NCBI GenBank assembly: GCA_021812745.1
Contig: JAKAMS010000134.1
Coordinates: 1-6,918, forward strand
From: Bacteroidota bacterium
GTDB lineage: Bacteria > Bacteroidota > Ignavibacteria > Ignavibacteriales > Melioribacteraceae
Length of the DNA stretch: 6,918 bases
Reading direction: 5' to 3'
A model generated the notes under the pieces. That model was not told the DNA's origin. It saw only the letters and a list, made by a program, of their open reading frames with translations, and searched no databases. A program made the position numbers and the translations under genes. This document shows positions 6,134-6,918 of the stretch, one piece after another; position 1 is the stretch's first letter; the number at the start of each line of letters is the position of its first letter.

Positions 6134-6844
6134 ATGATTAAAGGTATATATACTGCCGCAAGAAGTCTTGAATATAAAGTAAAGAATATAGATGTAATTG
6201 CGAACAACCTTGCAAATTTGAGCACGACCGGATATAAAAGAGAAGTTCCCTTTTCAGAAGTAATCAATCAGATGGGCGATGTTCAGGTAAAAAAGATTAC
6301 AAGCCAAAGACAGGGAGATGTTCTTCAAACTGCTAATCCTTTAGACTTGGCTATTACCGGAAAAGGTTTTTTTGCGGTAAAAAATGACAACGGCGAAATT
6401 GAACTTACCCGTAATGGAAGATTCAAAATTTCCGATGAAGGATTCTTAGTTGATAGCAGCAATCAAAAAGTTCTTGGTAAAAATGGTCCTATCTCCATGG
6501 AAGACACGATGCAAAATAAAGATTCAAAGATACTTGTTACTAAAAACGGAGAGATTAAGATAGGAGACAAAACGGTTGATACTTTGTTAATTATGAATGT
6601 TGCAGATTCGACTCAATTAGTTAGAGCAAACGAATCCAATTTTACGGCGGATGGACAGCAATACTTTGCGGCTTCAGAAAATGATTACGGTATCTCTCAA
6701 GGATATCTTGAAGGAGCCAACACAAATGCTATTGAAGAAATGGAAGCAATGATTCAGCTTAACAAAGAATACGAATCGGCTCAAAAAATTATTACTGCTC
6801 TCGATCAGTCTTTGGGTCAGGCAAACGAAATTGGAAAAGTATAA
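6134..6844 (+). CDS. flgF: Flagellar basal-body rod protein, FlgF/FlgG family (probable FlgF)
   Basis: FlgF is a proximal-rod protein of the flagellar basal body, exported by the flagellar type III system and assembled in the periplasm. The 236-residue protein has the N-terminal rod/hook signature with ANNLANLSTTGYKR at 23-36. A central part includes NPLDLAITGKGFFAV (68-82) and LTRNGRFKISDEGFLVD (91-107). The C-terminal rod motif comprises ISQGYLEGANTNAIEEMEAMI (187-207) and YESAQKIITALDQ (213-225). Both ends are the coiled-coil-forming parts that pack in the axial structure. No signal peptide is present, as expected. GAGAGGA upstream (6123-6129) is a clear ribosome-binding site for the ATG at 6134. 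The following gene begins as FlgG, matching the usual flgF-flgG order, so FlgF is preferred over a second FlgG copy. Confidence 0.93.
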   Translation: MIKGIYTAARSLEYKVKNIDVIANNLANLSTTGYKREVPFSEVINQMGDVQVKKITSQRQGDVLQTANPLDLAITGKGFFAVKNDNGEIELTRNGRFKISDEGFLVDSSNQKVLGKNGPISMEDTMQNKDSKILVTKNGEIKIGDKTVDTLLIMNVADSTQLVRANESNFTADGQQYFAASENDYGISQGYLEGANTNAIEEMEAMIQLNKEYESAQKIITALDQSLGQANEIGKV

Positions 6845-6850
6845 AAGGAG
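6845..6850 (+). promoter_or_regulatory. Strong Shine-Dalgarno before flgG
   Basis: AAGGAG lies 6 bp upstream of the ATG at 6857. It is the strongest ribosome-binding site in the window, which fits a distal-rod subunit needed in many copies. It directly follows the flgF stop, so no promoter is implied. Confidence 0.7.
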
Positions 6851-6856
6851 AAGATT

Positions 6857-6918
6857 ATGTCAGAACGCGCATTAAGAACAGCTGCTACCGGTATGTATGC
6901 TCAGCAAATTAACATCGA
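6857..6918 (+). CDS. flgG: Flagellar distal rod protein FlgG, N-terminal fragment (cut by window end)
   Basis: The last 62 bases encode the first 20 residues, MSERALRTAATGMYAQQINI, and run off the window. The pattern RALxTAATGMxAQQxNI is the well-known N-terminus of FlgG, the distal rod protein that links the proximal rod to the hook. The start ATG has a 6-bp spacer from AAGGAG and lies 12 bp after the flgF stop. FlgG proteins commonly begin with a shorter Met-hydrophobic-Arg-Ala-Leu; here Ser-Glu replaces the hydrophobic residue. FlgE or a second FlgF would not show this TAATGM-AQQ pattern so closely. Confidence 0.85.
   Translation, partial: MSERALRTAATGMYAQQINI

Noticed and set aside
5765..6267. 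Two overlapping minus-strand open frames near the membrane-protein/flgF junction
   Set aside because: They are antisense to genes with clear ribosome-binding sites and, for flgF, clear homology; their translations show no motif.
1..6918. CRISPR arrays, tRNA or rRNA genes, insertion sequences
   Set aside because: Reading both strands, I saw no regularly spaced repeats, no tRNA-like cloverleaf or rRNA conserved stretch, and no transposase-like protein or terminal repeats. The window is almost fully occupied by flagellar-cluster genes.

Overview
The window is a dense, one-directional piece of a flagellar gene cluster, with every supported gene on the + strand. The DNA is AT-rich. The signal peptide ending in Ala-Gln, the FlhF/FlhG pair and the accessory genes fit a motile Gram-negative bacterium. 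A member of the Ignavibacteria or a neighbouring Bacteroidota/FCB lineage is my best guess. That placement is inference from gene style, not from a marker gene.

Layout: the 3' part of flhF (1-701) overlaps flhG (698-1531) by 4 bp. These are the SRP-type GTPase and the MinD/ParA-type ATPase that set flagellar position and number. A 112-bp gap (1532-1643) is the only sizeable non-coding stretch. Next come a small two-helix membrane protein (1644-1880), a short FliA-type sigma factor (1873-2505), two adjacent paralogous HDOD proteins (2498-3370 and 3377-4258), a GAF/histidine-kinase-like protein that has lost its catalytic residues (TTG start, 4255-5565), a signal-peptide plus single-membrane-helix protein with a basic cytoplasmic tail (5562-6122), a FlgF-type rod protein (6134-6844) and the first 20 codons of a FlgG-type distal rod protein (6857-end). 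No stretch over 300 bases lacks a gene.

Adjacent genes overlap or lie within about 12 bp everywhere except the 1532-1643 gap, so the genes from 1644 onward look like one transcription and translation-coupled unit. The core parts control flagellar placement (FlhF/FlhG), late flagellar transcription (FliA) and the rod (FlgF/FlgG). Between them lies an accessory block (HDOD-HDOD-pseudokinase-membrane protein) whose position suggests signal input to flagellar assembly or gene expression. The points most worth a second look are: a sigma factor that seems to lack the sigma-3 domain; a kinase-like protein with Glu in place of the phospho-acceptor His and no ATP-binding boxes; two HDOD copies that both keep an HD-type metal-ligand set; and a membrane protein after fliA whose C-terminus recalls SwrB/DUF6115-type proteins.
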